Origin: Candidatus Kuenenia stuttgartensis
GTDB taxonomy: Bacteria > Planctomycetota > Planctomycetia > Gemmatales > Gemmataceae
Reading direction: 5' to 3'
DNA: 64,000 bases
NCBI GenBank assembly: GCA_945875585.1
Contig: CAMCLK010000011.1
Location: forward strand, 1-64,000
The notes under the pieces were generated by a model. It was not told the origin of the DNA. It saw nothing but the letters and a program-made list of their open reading frames with translations, and made no database searches. Position 1 is the first letter of the stretch. Each line of letters starts with the position of its first letter. Positions 37,385-46,290 of the stretch are shown here, piece after piece. The position numbers were made by a program, and so were the translations under genes.

Positions 37385-38122
37385 GTGCGGATACTGTTGC
37401 TGCCGGGTATGGACGGGACCGGCCGATTGTTCGCGCCGCTCCAAGCCGCCCTGCCGCCGTGGCTGCCGGCGGTTACCGTATCGTACCCGCCGGATCAGCC
37501 GCTCGGTTACGACGGTCTGCTACCGCTGGTTGAGGCGGCGGCAGCCGGGCTGGACGAGTTTGTTGTGGTCGGCGAGTCGTTCTCTGGGCCGCTCGCCCTG
37601 ATGCTGGCTACCCAACGCCCTCCCGGCCTCCGCGGGTTGGTGCTGTGCGCGTCGTTCGTCCGATTCCCGCTGCCGATGCCCCAGCAGTGGCGGGGGTTGG
37701 TGCGCCCGTGGATGTTTCGCCTGCAGCCGACTTGGCTGGTCGCGCTGGTGTTGCTCGGCCGGCGCGGGTGGGGGCCGCTGGGCCGGCTGCTGCGGGGGGC
37801 AGTCCGATCCGTCTCGCCAGCGGCATTGGCGGCCCGAGCGCGGGCCGTGGCCGGGGTAGACGTGACGGCCGAGTTGCAGACCTGCCCGGTGCCGGTGCTG
37901 TACCTGCGTGCCGCAGGTGATCTGGTCATCCGGCCGGGTTGCTGGGAACTGGTCAGGTCGGTGCGGCCGGACGCTGAAATCGTAGTGCTGCCGGGGCCTC
38001 ACCTCGTCTTGCAGGTCAGCCCGGCGGAGGCGGCAGCCGCGCTGGCCGAGTTCTGCGACCGCCTGCCGAGGCCGAACCATGCGCAACAGCCGACCCGCCC
38101 TCAAAGCCGAGCGGGCGGCTGA
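37385..38122 (+). CDS. GC-rich alpha/beta hydrolase
   Basis: A small alpha/beta-hydrolase of 245 residues. The first strand and oxyanion loop read ILLLPGMDGTG; the nucleophile elbow is VVVGESFSGPLAL (GESFSG); FVVVGE precedes it as expected. A late Asp (YLRAAGDLVIRPG) and His (LPGPHLVLQ) complete the triad. Substrate unknown. GTG 37385 has a GGAGG site at 37372-37376, eight bases upstream. The DNA is far richer in G+C than its neighbours (45 of 60 bases on line 37801), with GC-ending codons, which suggests origin in another genome. The C-terminal tail PNHAQQPTRPQSRAGG is encoded by a hairpin-forming repeat rather than by the domain. Confidence 0.82.
   Translation: MRILLLPGMDGTGRLFAPLQAALPPWLPAVTVSYPPDQPLGYDGLLPLVEAAAAGLDEFVVVGESFSGPLALMLATQRPPGLRGLVLCASFVRFPLPMPQQWRGLVRPWMFRLQPTWLVALVLLGRRGWGPLGRLLRGAVRSVSPAALAARARAVAGVDVTAELQTCPVPVLYLRAAGDLVIRPGCWELVRSVRPDAEIVVLPGPHLVLQVSPAEAAAALAEFCDRLPRPNHAQQPTRPQSRAGG
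38087..38121 (+). repeat. Hairpin repeat with bulged A at the hydrolase 3' end
   Basis: CAGCCG(A)CCCGC pairs with GCGGGCGGCTG: an 11-bp stem with one unpaired A and a 12-base loop, overlapping the hydrolase stop codon. Similar GC-rich elements that add an 'NHAxQPTRP' tail to the preceding protein are, to my memory, common in planctomycete genomes. The extrahelical base also recalls integron attC sites. Confidence 0.5.
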
Positions 38123-38237
38123 GCTTTATCGTTCATGGCCCACCGAATATAAAAAATCCCAGCTCGCCTCGGTAATTGGCCACAGATTTCCTTGCTTAAA
38201 CTCCCATGAATTTGGAATGAAACTGTTAAATCAGCGA

Positions 38238-38272
38238 GTCAGTTCCGCCTGAGCAGAATGGCATGCTCGGCA
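38238..38272 (+). repeat. 35-bp direct repeat, right copy
   Basis: Partner of 34482-34516. It covers the last codons and stop of the minus-strand methyltransferase gene (encoding AEHAILLRRN). Together the copies bound a segment of about 3.7 kb. Confidence 0.85.
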
Positions 38273-39507
38273 CGGGGTCTGTCGCTGAACGCCGCCATGG
38301 TGGGTCCGTGAAAGTGGGGGCGTTCCTGTGAAGCGCGCGCCACGGGAATAAAACCACACGCGCGGCCAACCTGCGCTACTATTTCGTCGGCGCGCAGCAC
38401 CACATCGCCCACCGCGGAATCAGCCATCATCAGTACCAATGGCCCACCAGACGACAGCAATCGGTACGCTGCCTCAAAGAATCGCCCAAGTTCATGAGAC
38501 CACGCTTCACGCACTTCACGACGTGGCATGTGCCAGTAAGCGTTGCGCGATCCAATTTCACCTTGGGCCAGCGCTGTGCCATCGAGGCCAAGCCACCTCA
38601 GCCTGATGTCGTGGTGCGTAATGTAGTCGTAGGTGGCGGCGTAGGGCGGAGACGTGATGATGGCATCGACCGGACCACGCACATGGCGCAAGATAGTCGC
38701 ATCGTCTTGAGTCACCCATGCCTTCTGGCTGCCCGACGGAAGCTGCGCCCCCAAGTCAGCAAGCCTGTGCGCTAAATCCTCTACACGGCCCAGAAACATG
38801 CGGGTGCCAAAGCCCGGCGAAGTGCGACGCGGATCGAGCATATCGGAAGTATCGCCTCGCTTTTTCGATAGCTTCACCAGCACGCTGGAAAGCGCCAGAA
38901 ACAGATCGCCACGGTCTGGATCGTCTCCAAACGATTCGATCTTGTCGCGCAGCGAATCCAGTTCCAGCAGGACATGCGGCTCAAACAACCGAATATCTTC
39001 ATGTGCAAAACGCCGGGTAGCGCCAGCACGAGCACGGCGGCGGTCTTCCGCATATGCGGCACATTCTCGCGCTCTAGATACCAGACGCGACAGCTCAGCT
39101 CCGGAACGGGGACGGGTCTTGCAACGTGACAGGATCACAGCAACCGGGTTCAAGTCCGTTCCAAACGCGGCGCATCCTTGAATCTGCGCTTCAACCAAAA
39201 CTGTGCCAGAACCACAGAACGGATCCAACACACGCCCACGCGTCGGCACAAACGACCGAACAAGCCACGATGCGGTTTCAGGGTGCATGCGGGCAGGATA
39301 AGTGTGAAACCCATGCACATGGGCGCGGGCGGGGTCGTCGTAATCGTCAGTCGAGGCGGTCACTTCGAGAGCACGCGCCAGCAAAGGCGCTTCACGCGGA
39401 TCGCCTTCAGACTCGATACGCCCTCCCACATGGCTGAGAGCACGGCGCCTACGGTGGGCCGGTTGTTCATTTGGGTCACGGTAGGCTGGTTGTTCAAATG
39501 GGTTCAT
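38239..39507 (-). CDS. DNA methyltransferase (N4/N6 amino type), apparently orphan
   Basis: A SAM-dependent DNA methyltransferase of 422 residues. Motif I (LDPFCGSGTVLVEA, residues 94-107) precedes the catalytic motif IV TSPPY (285-289), followed by ATYDYITHHDIRLRWLG. SPPY favours N4-cytosine or N6-adenine methylation. The upstream PARMHPETASWLV fits the SAM-binding motif X that comes first in this order. The N-terminus contains a 27-bp tandem repeat (39461 and 39488 copies) giving EQPAYRDPN and EQPAHRRR. No restriction endonuclease gene is adjacent, so it is likely a solitary or regulatory enzyme. Its 3' end is duplicated at 34482 beyond the inserted segment, yet the gene itself is intact. 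Confidence 0.88.
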   Translation of the reverse strand: MNPFEQPAYRDPNEQPAHRRRRALSHVGGRIESEGDPREAPLLARALEVTASTDDYDDPARAHVHGFHTYPARMHPETASWLVRSFVPTRGRVLDPFCGSGTVLVEAQIQGCAAFGTDLNPVAVILSRCKTRPRSGAELSRLVSRARECAAYAEDRRRARAGATRRFAHEDIRLFEPHVLLELDSLRDKIESFGDDPDRGDLFLALSSVLVKLSKKRGDTSDMLDPRRTSPGFGTRMFLGRVEDLAHRLADLGAQLPSGSQKAWVTQDDATILRHVRGPVDAIITSPPYAATYDYITHHDIRLRWLGLDGTALAQGEIGSRNAYWHMPRREVREAWSHELGRFFEAAYRLLSSGGPLVLMMADSAVGDVVLRADEIVAQVGRACGFIPVARASQERPHFHGPTMAAFSDRPRAEHAILLRRN

Positions 39508-39802
39508 GGAACGCGTCGGATCCTAGTACAGGGCAGTCGTAACACTCTGGCTCGCCAACAAACCATTGTAACCGATGAGATGGATTCATGACGGACCAGA
39601 CATGGCCCCCAGAGGGCTATTTGAATGTTTCTGGCATACCCAACCATCGCAGAGATGGGGCAAATGGGCCAAATGTATGCGTCCTGTGTGCTGATAGGAA
39701 CGTAATGCCTGAACGATCGGGCCAGTCTGATCATGGGGGCACCCGCCCGATCTCGATAGTTTCCGGAAGACCATTGTGTTCCCGGTTACCATGGGGTTTG
39801 GC
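39508..39802. other. Intergenic region between methyltransferase and efflux operon
   Basis: Divergent promoter region of just under 300 bases. Short open frames on the plus strand lack motifs and ribosome sites. I could not point to a convincing -35/-10 pair. Confidence 0.4.
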
Positions 39803-41449
39803 ATGCAATCTCGCACGAAAACATGCTTTACCTTGCTGATACCACTCTTTGTGGCGCTATCGCAGGCACAGGCACAGTCTCCCCCCAAACTTCCCGCGCC
39901 ACGCGACATGGGCCTCGATGCTCCGTCCATCGCTGGTGATCCCTTTGTCGGTCCACGCGAGGCCAACCTGGCGCCTCCCGTCACCATGAAAATTCCCGAA
40001 GGAGTGGATGAGGGTGAGACGCTACTCCCCATTAACCTGCCTTCGGCGTTCATGCTTTCCGATGCCCGGCCACTGATCATTGATGCCGCCAAGGCTGCTG
40101 AAATTGTGGCTGCCGCGCAATTGCTGAAAGCCAATGTCCTTTGGTTACCCAACATCTATGCAGGTATCGACTACTTCCGCCACGATGGGCTTTACCCATC
40201 GTCTCAAGGCGCTCCGGTTTTCAACAATCGCGCCGCATTGACCATGGGACCTGGTGTATCCGCGATTTTTGCCACAACGGATGCCATCTACGAACCTTTA
40301 GCAGCCCGCCAGTTATTGCGAGCTCGGCAAATGGGTGTGCAGGCAGCCAAAAACGATGCGCTGATGGATGTTGCAGTCACCTATTTCAATGTTCAGCAAG
40401 CGCGTGGGCGCATGGCTGGTGCCATGGATACCGTGGCTAGGGCCAAGGAACTGCTGCGCCGTGTAACGGTATTATCGAAGGATTTGGTTGCCCCTATCGA
40501 ATCTGATCGGGCCCGCACCATTTTGGCAGAGCAGGAAGAGGTTCTGGTCAAAGCAAAAGAAGACTGGCAAGTTGCCGCTGCCGATTTGGCACGCTTGCTC
40601 CGGCTTAATCCGGCGGCACGGATCACGCCTACCGAACCACCGCACATGGCATTATTCCTGATTGCCCCAAGCCAAGAAGTAGACAGCCTGATTCCACTGG
40701 GCCTGACCAATCGGCCAGAACTGGCAGCATCCCAAGCCATTGTTCAAGCCACGCTGACCCGCCTGAAACAGGAGCGGATGCGACCACTGATTCCAAGCCT
40801 AGTCTTGCAGGGAAACAGCGGTGCCAACGGTAACTCCTCTCCGCTGATTGGCGGTTCGGCAGCAGCCGGCAACATTGGCGACATCCAGTGGGGCAGTCGA
40901 TTCGACGTGAATGCCGTGGCTCTTTGGGAACTGAAAAACTTCGGTGCTGGTAACCGCGCACTTATCCGTGAGCGAGAAGGCCAGCGGCTTCAAGCCAATG
41001 TGGAACTGTTCATGACACAAGACCGTGTTGCCGCTGAAGTGGCGCAAGCCCATGCTCAACTGCGTTCAGGCAAAGAACGGGTACGGATTGCCGACGGAGG
41101 CTTACGCGAAGCGCTCATCAACTATGAGGGCAACCTGAAAGGGATGTCTGAAACCACCCGGTTTGGCGACCTGTTGGTTCTGATCAATCGTCCGCAGGAA
41201 GTCGTGGCATCGCTGCAGCAGTTGGACACGGCATACCAAGCCTACTTCAAATCGGTGCAAGACTATAACCGAGCACAGTTCAGGCTCTTTCGCGCCATGG
41301 GGTACCCGGCCGAGGCTCTTGCGTGCAAAAAACTGCTCGACGCGCCTGTTGAGGTCGATACCAGCCGGCCTTACGACCTTCCACCAGTAACGGCGCTACC
41401 GTGGGCTAACAACATGATCCAGCCGGCGCCGGCTTTGCGCTCCCGTTGA
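39803..41449 (+). CDS. TolC-like outer membrane efflux protein
   Basis: Outer-membrane factor of a tripartite efflux system, 548 residues from ATG 39803. A signal peptide (TCFTLLIPLFVALSQAQA) is followed by a Pro-rich stretch. Two TolC-type repeats follow, each a pair of long helices with beta strands: AKAAEIVAAAQLLKANVLWLP, QARGRMAGAMDTVARAKELL and, in the second half, AEVAQAHAQLRSGKERVRIA. ATG 39791 and GTG 39776 are also in frame; 39803 is chosen because a GGGG run sits six bases upstream and the signal peptide then has normal length. It is the first gene of an operon with the RND pump and adaptor. Confidence 0.87.
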   Translation: MQSRTKTCFTLLIPLFVALSQAQAQSPPKLPAPRDMGLDAPSIAGDPFVGPREANLAPPVTMKIPEGVDEGETLLPINLPSAFMLSDARPLIIDAAKAAEIVAAAQLLKANVLWLPNIYAGIDYFRHDGLYPSSQGAPVFNNRAALTMGPGVSAIFATTDAIYEPLAARQLLRARQMGVQAAKNDALMDVAVTYFNVQQARGRMAGAMDTVARAKELLRRVTVLSKDLVAPIESDRARTILAEQEEVLVKAKEDWQVAAADLARLLRLNPAARITPTEPPHMALFLIAPSQEVDSLIPLGLTNRPELAASQAIVQATLTRLKQERMRPLIPSLVLQGNSGANGNSSPLIGGSAAAGNIGDIQWGSRFDVNAVALWELKNFGAGNRALIREREGQRLQANVELFMTQDRVAAEVAQAHAQLRSGKERVRIADGGLREALINYEGNLKGMSETTRFGDLLVLINRPQEVVASLQQLDTAYQAYFKSVQDYNRAQFRLFRAMGYPAEALACKKLLDAPVEVDTSRPYDLPPVTALPWANNMIQPAPALRSR

Positions 41450-41555
41450 AAATAAGCACAGTATCCAGAATGCGACGCTAAATTCTGTATAACATGGAAT
41501 ATGGTCGTCACTACTGATGACCCAAAGGATCGTTCGTGGTTGATCAGGTGCTTGC

Positions 41556-44500
41556 ATGAATCCGATTATTTTCGCCATGCGCCACCCCATCACCATGATG
41601 ATGTTCGTGGTGGCACTGATTGGCGGCGGTTCGCTGGCTCTCATCAAGATGCGGGTAGATATATTCCCGCCTCTTAACTCCCCCCGCATTTATGTATTCA
41701 TGCAGTACGGCGGCATGAGCCCTCAGCAAATTGAGGGATTGGTTGTTAATCAGTTTGAACTGAACTTCCAGTTTGTGGATGGTGTTTCAGGTATCGACTC
41801 AACGTCCCTCCAACAAATCGCCCTCATCAAGATGGCATTTTTCCCCGGAACAGACATGGGCTTGGCCATGGCTCAGGTTTCCGCTTGCGCCGCACGCGCC
41901 ATGTCAGTCATGCCCCCCGGTACCCTGCCCCCTCTGATTATCCGCATGGATGCCGGAAGCGTGCCGGTAGGTTATCTTGTGATGAAAAGCAAGACCACTC
42001 CCCTCGGTATTGTCGCTGACATGGCGCAAAATTATGTCAGGCCATTGCTTCAGAAAAATGTCCCGGGCACGATTGGAACGCCCCCATTCGGCCCTAATGC
42101 CCGATCGATTCTGGTAAATGTCAATCCGGACAAGCTCAGAAACTACAACCTCTCGCCGCAAGATGTGGTATCCGCCATTCAGCGGGGAAATGTGGTGATT
42201 CCTGCTGGAAATATTTACGTTCAGGATCGCATGCCCATGGTTCCCACCAACGCCATGGTCGGCAACATCAAGGAAATTGGCTCGATCCCCCTTAAACTCG
42301 GAGCAAATGTCTACGTCCGCGATGTCGCCACCATTGAAGATGGTACCGACGTGAACTACGGCCACGCTCTGGTCAATGGCCAAAAGTCGGTTTATTTGCC
42401 AGTCATCAAGAAAGACACGGCATCCACGCTTACGGTGGTCGCCAATATCCATAACTCGATGGAGGCTTTCCGGGCCGTATTGCCCAAGGACGTTGAAATC
42501 ACCTTCGAGTTCGACGAAAGCCCAACAGTTGTAACCGCCATCAAGAGCGTGGGTATGGAGGGTGTGATTGGCGCCAGCCTGACAGGCCTGATGATTCTGC
42601 TGTTTCTGGGCGACTGGCGCAGCGTGGTCGTGGTGGTGGCGAATATCCCGCTGGCCCTGCTTGGATCGTTATTTGGCATGTATGTGACGGGCAACAGTAT
42701 CAATATTATGTCGCTGGGCGGGCTGGCCCTGGCCATTGGTATTCTGGTGGACGAAGCCACTGTTTCGGTGGAATGCTTCCACGCCCAATTTGCCAAGGGA
42801 AATGTTTCAATTGCGCGCGCGGTGCGCCAAGGGAACGATGTCACAGGCGTAGCCCGACTTCTGGCGCTTGCCTGTATCCTCTCGGTATTTATTCCAGCGT
42901 TCATCATGGATGACCCGCTGAGGTCGCTGTTCATGCCACTGGCACTGGGTGTCGGTTTTGCCATGATCAGTTCTTACATTCTTTCCAGCACATTCGTACC
43001 TGTCATGGCGGTTTGGCTTCTGAAACCCCACCATGAAGCCCATGGCGCGCGCCAGCCGTTTTTCGACCGCGTGATTGTGACAGCTTTTGAAAAGCTTGTG
43101 GGCTATATCGTTGCCTTGCGTTGGCTGGTTGTACCGGGATATCTGGGTGCGGTGGCAGTTGCCCTGTTCTTCCTCGGTTCCCGATTGGGCACCGAGCTGT
43201 TCCCACAGATCGATTCCGGCCAGTTCGTCCTGCGGTTCCGCCCACCTCCGGGTACAAATTTTGAAATCACGCGAATGATGGCGCAACGCGTTCTGAATAT
43301 CATTGAACGCGAAACCGGCAAAGATTCCATCGAAATCAGCATCGGCTTTGCCGGGCAAATTGCCCCGAACTTCGGCTTGAACAACATGATCCTGCTGATG
43401 CGCGGCCCGGACGACGGCATGCTGCGCGTGGCACTGCGCGAAGGTACCGGAGTGAAGCTTGACGCGTTGCGCGAAACCCTTCGGTCGGTTCTGCCAACTG
43501 AAATCGCGCCATGGCTGGCTGAAGAAATGGTGCGCCGCGGGGTGGACCCTGCAATTGCCAAAACTCGATCCAAAGAGCTCTCCTTCGGCTTCGAGCCCGG
43601 CGACATGATCTCCAACGTCATGAGTTTTGGTTCACCTACCCCACTCGAGGTGGTTGTGTATGGCCCCAGACTTCCTGAAGTGCGCGCACACGCTGAAAAA
43701 ATCAGGCAACAGATGGCTAAAATCTCCTGCCTCCGCGATGTGCAGTTCCACCAATCGCTCGATTACCCAACCATCGATGTGAATATCGACCGTGAAAAAT
43801 CCGGTCTGAGTGGTATGGATGCCCAGACTGTCAGCGATTCGGTTCTGGTAGCGACCAACTCAAGTCGTTACATCGCCTTGAACTTCTGGCAGGACACCGC
43901 CACAGGCTTCGACTATCAGGTCGAAGTGCTTGTTCCCACCCAGCGCATGAACTCGGCGCGGGAAGTAGAAACATTACCGCTCAGTCAGGTCAACAGCCTC
44001 ACCAACCTGATGCTCCGTGACGTTGCCAATGTGAGCACGAACGTGGCACCCGGACAGATCGACCGATTCTCGTCGCAACGCTTTGTTAGCGTTACAGCCA
44101 ATATTGAAGGCGCCGACCTCGGCACGGCATCACGTTTGGTGAACCAAGCGGTGAAGGAAGCGGGCGAACCTCCACGGGGAGTAAGCCTCACCATGCGTGG
44201 CCAGACAGGCACCATGTTGGCCATGTTCCAATCGCTGGGAATCGGGCTTAGCATTGCCGTGGTTGTGATTCTCGTGATGCTCACGGCCTACTTCCAATCG
44301 CCCCGACTTGCCATTGTTTCCATTGGTGCTGTGCCCGGCGTTATTACGGGCGTGGTTGCAGCCTTGGTGATGACCCGAACAACCCTCAATATCGAGTCGT
44401 TCATGGGATCGATCATGTGCATTGGCGTGTCCGTTTCCAATTCCGTCATGATGATCACGTTCATGAACGACCGCTGGCGTGAAGGCTTGTCCACAACAGA

Positions 44501-44831
44501 AGCCGCTGTCACAGGCGCTGCGGGACGCCTACGGCCAATCATTATGACAGCCTGCGCCATGACCACCGGTATGCTTCCCATGGCATTAGCACTCGAGGAA
44601 GGCTCGCAAATGCAGGCACCTCTGGGCAGGGCTGTTATTGGGGGTCTTGTCTGCTCGACGTTCTGCACATTGCTTGTGCTACCCGCTTTGTTCCGCCTTG
44701 TTGTTGGCCCAGGTCGACCCGGGATCGTTTCGGTCGATCCAGACGATCCTGATAGTCCAAAATATGACCATGCAACAGATCATGGCCACCCAGAAGCAAC
44801 GGGACATGGCGAACTGGAGGCATCCCGATGA
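41556..44831 (+). CDS. RND efflux transporter permease subunit (AcrB family)
   Basis: Inner-membrane proton-driven pump of 1091 residues. It has the AcrB plan: helix 1 at the N-terminus (HPITMMMFVVALIGGGSLALIKMRVDIFPPLNSPRI with the conserved FPP), two large periplasmic loops, and helix bundles near residues 330-480 and 880-1060. Helix 4 carries LALAIGILVDEATVSVE, where the AcrB Asp pair appears as Asp-Glu. In helix 10 the sequence is IGVSVSNSVMMITF, so the relay Lys of AcrB is replaced by Ser, as in some other RND branches. Substrate class (drug, solvent, lipid) cannot be told. The stop overlaps the adaptor's ATG by four bases (ATGA), giving translational coupling. Confidence 0.95.
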   Translation: MNPIIFAMRHPITMMMFVVALIGGGSLALIKMRVDIFPPLNSPRIYVFMQYGGMSPQQIEGLVVNQFELNFQFVDGVSGIDSTSLQQIALIKMAFFPGTDMGLAMAQVSACAARAMSVMPPGTLPPLIIRMDAGSVPVGYLVMKSKTTPLGIVADMAQNYVRPLLQKNVPGTIGTPPFGPNARSILVNVNPDKLRNYNLSPQDVVSAIQRGNVVIPAGNIYVQDRMPMVPTNAMVGNIKEIGSIPLKLGANVYVRDVATIEDGTDVNYGHALVNGQKSVYLPVIKKDTASTLTVVANIHNSMEAFRAVLPKDVEITFEFDESPTVVTAIKSVGMEGVIGASLTGLMILLFLGDWRSVVVVVANIPLALLGSLFGMYVTGNSINIMSLGGLALAIGILVDEATVSVECFHAQFAKGNVSIARAVRQGNDVTGVARLLALACILSVFIPAFIMDDPLRSLFMPLALGVGFAMISSYILSSTFVPVMAVWLLKPHHEAHGARQPFFDRVIVTAFEKLVGYIVALRWLVVPGYLGAVAVALFFLGSRLGTELFPQIDSGQFVLRFRPPPGTNFEITRMMAQRVLNIIERETGKDSIEISIGFAGQIAPNFGLNNMILLMRGPDDGMLRVALREGTGVKLDALRETLRSVLPTEIAPWLAEEMVRRGVDPAIAKTRSKELSFGFEPGDMISNVMSFGSPTPLEVVVYGPRLPEVRAHAEKIRQQMAKISCLRDVQFHQSLDYPTIDVNIDREKSGLSGMDAQTVSDSVLVATNSSRYIALNFWQDTATGFDYQVEVLVPTQRMNSAREVETLPLSQVNSLTNLMLRDVANVSTNVAPGQIDRFSSQRFVSVTANIEGADLGTASRLVNQAVKEAGEPPRGVSLTMRGQTGTMLAMFQSLGIGLSIAVVVILVMLTAYFQSPRLAIVSIGAVPGVITGVVAALVMTRTTLNIESFMGSIMCIGVSVSNSVMMITFMNDRWREGLSTTEAAVTGAAGRLRPIIMTACAMTTGMLPMALALEEGSQMQAPLGRAVIGGLVCSTFCTLLVLPALFRLVVGPGRPGIVSVDPDDPDSPKYDHATDHGHPEATGHGELEASR

Positions 44832-46195
44832 TCCGGAAAATCCTGACACTATCAGGCGTTGTGGTTATCGCTAGTGGTTGTGGGACGGTATCGAAGCCTG
44901 CCACCCCGGCCCCCATGAAACCGGTGGTGACAATCGTCCATCCTGAAAAACGCGATATCAATCGCACAGTGGGACAACCCGGGTTTGTGGAAGCCTACGA
45001 GCAGGCCGCAATCTATGCCAAGGTGAGTGGTTACATCGAAAAATGGAACGTGGATATCGGCGATATCGTTAAAAAAGACCAAGTTTTAGCCACCATATTC
45101 GTTCCGGAATTGGTGGAAGAATACCGATTCAAACAGGCGACCGTCCAACTGGACACGGTCTTGGTGGATCAGGCGCGCAAGGCCGCAGACGCTGCTGCAG
45201 GGAACCTGAAAGCCACCGAAGCGAAAGTCGTGCAAGCCAAAGCCGACGTCGGGAAATTTCAGGCAGAAGTCGATCGCTGGCAGTCTGAAGTCAAGCGATT
45301 GACGGGTCTGGTTCAGCAAAATGTCGTGGATAAACAAGTTCTAGGTGAGTCGACCCGCCAACTGAAATCCAATGAAGCATCACGCGATGCCGCCAATGCC
45401 ATGGTTTTGGTAACCGATGCCTTGCGTGAGGCCAGCGTAGCCGACCTTGCCAAAGCCAAGGTCGATGTGACCGCAGCCGAAGTGAGGGTGACTGTGGCCC
45501 AAGCTGACGAAAAACGGCTGGCAGCGCTTGTGGGCTATCTCCGCCTGACGGCTCCGTTCGACGGAATTATTACTGTCCGCAATGCTAATACAGGCGACTT
45601 CGTGGCCAACGCCACCGGAGACCAATCTGCAAACCGCGAATCACCCGGACAATCCACCAGCAAGGGTGCCCCCATTTATGTGGTTGCGCGTCTCGATAAG
45701 GTGCGGGTATTTGTAGACGTTCCGGAAGTGGATGCGGGGTTTGTTGGAGTTGGCACGCCCGGCGAAGTCCGGTTCGAGTCGATGGGCAACATGCGGGTGC
45801 CATCCAAAGTGGCACGCACCTCATGGGCGTTGAATCTGCGCAGCCGAACGCTGCGCACCGAAATTGACCTCCCCAACCCCAGTGCGCGGTATCTTCCCGG
45901 AATGTACGTTTATGGGTACGTCAACATCCAACGGAATGGCGTGATGACCATTCCATCGCGATGTGTCGCCAGACGTGGGGACTCCCGCGTTGTTTTCCTC
46001 TACAAAGATGGCAAATCCCAGCAACTCGAAGTGCGTGCCAGCACCAGTGATGGCGATTGGATCGAAATCTTAGCCTGGAACAAAGGCGGCAACTGGGTTA
46101 GCGCCGAAGCGACCGATCAGGTCATTCTGGGCAACCCAGATGAACTCAGCGACGGCATCGACGTGGAGTTGAACAAAGCAGCAGATCCGAGTTGA
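44828..46195 (+). CDS. RND periplasmic adaptor lipoprotein (MFP/AcrA family)
   Basis: Membrane-fusion protein of 455 residues that links the RND pump to the TolC-like channel. The N-terminus IRKILTLSGVVVIASGCG has a lipobox (IASGC), so it should be lipid-anchored. A lipoyl half (AIYAKVSGYIEKWNVDIGDIVKKDQVLATI), a long coiled-coil hairpin (about 100-220), the second lipoyl half (LRLTAPFDGIITVRNANTGDFV), a beta-barrel and a membrane-proximal domain follow in order. Its ATG overlaps the pump's stop codon. In many RND operons the adaptor comes first; here the order is channel, pump, adaptor. A bidirectional terminator follows. Confidence 0.93.
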   Translation: MIRKILTLSGVVVIASGCGTVSKPATPAPMKPVVTIVHPEKRDINRTVGQPGFVEAYEQAAIYAKVSGYIEKWNVDIGDIVKKDQVLATIFVPELVEEYRFKQATVQLDTVLVDQARKAADAAAGNLKATEAKVVQAKADVGKFQAEVDRWQSEVKRLTGLVQQNVVDKQVLGESTRQLKSNEASRDAANAMVLVTDALREASVADLAKAKVDVTAAEVRVTVAQADEKRLAALVGYLRLTAPFDGIITVRNANTGDFVANATGDQSANRESPGQSTSKGAPIYVVARLDKVRVFVDVPEVDAGFVGVGTPGEVRFESMGNMRVPSKVARTSWALNLRSRTLRTEIDLPNPSARYLPGMYVYGYVNIQRNGVMTIPSRCVARRGDSRVVFLYKDGKSQQLEVRASTSDGDWIEILAWNKGGNWVSAEATDQVILGNPDELSDGIDVELNKAADPS

Positions 46196-46228
46196 TGTAG
46201 CAGTATTTAAATTTATTCTTCAATAAAG

Positions 46229-46266
46229 AGAGCCCGGAACAAGGTTTGAAACTTGCTCCGGGCTCT
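46229..46266 (+). terminator. Bidirectional terminator between efflux operon and lipoprotein gene
   Basis: A 15-bp stem with a single A-C mismatch (AGAGCCCGGAACAAG with CTTGCTCCGGGCTCT) around the loop GTTTGAAA. T-rich tails lie on both sides, fitting the two convergent transcripts. Confidence 0.8.
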
Positions 46267-46290
46267 TTATGCATCATCAAAAACAGGCTG

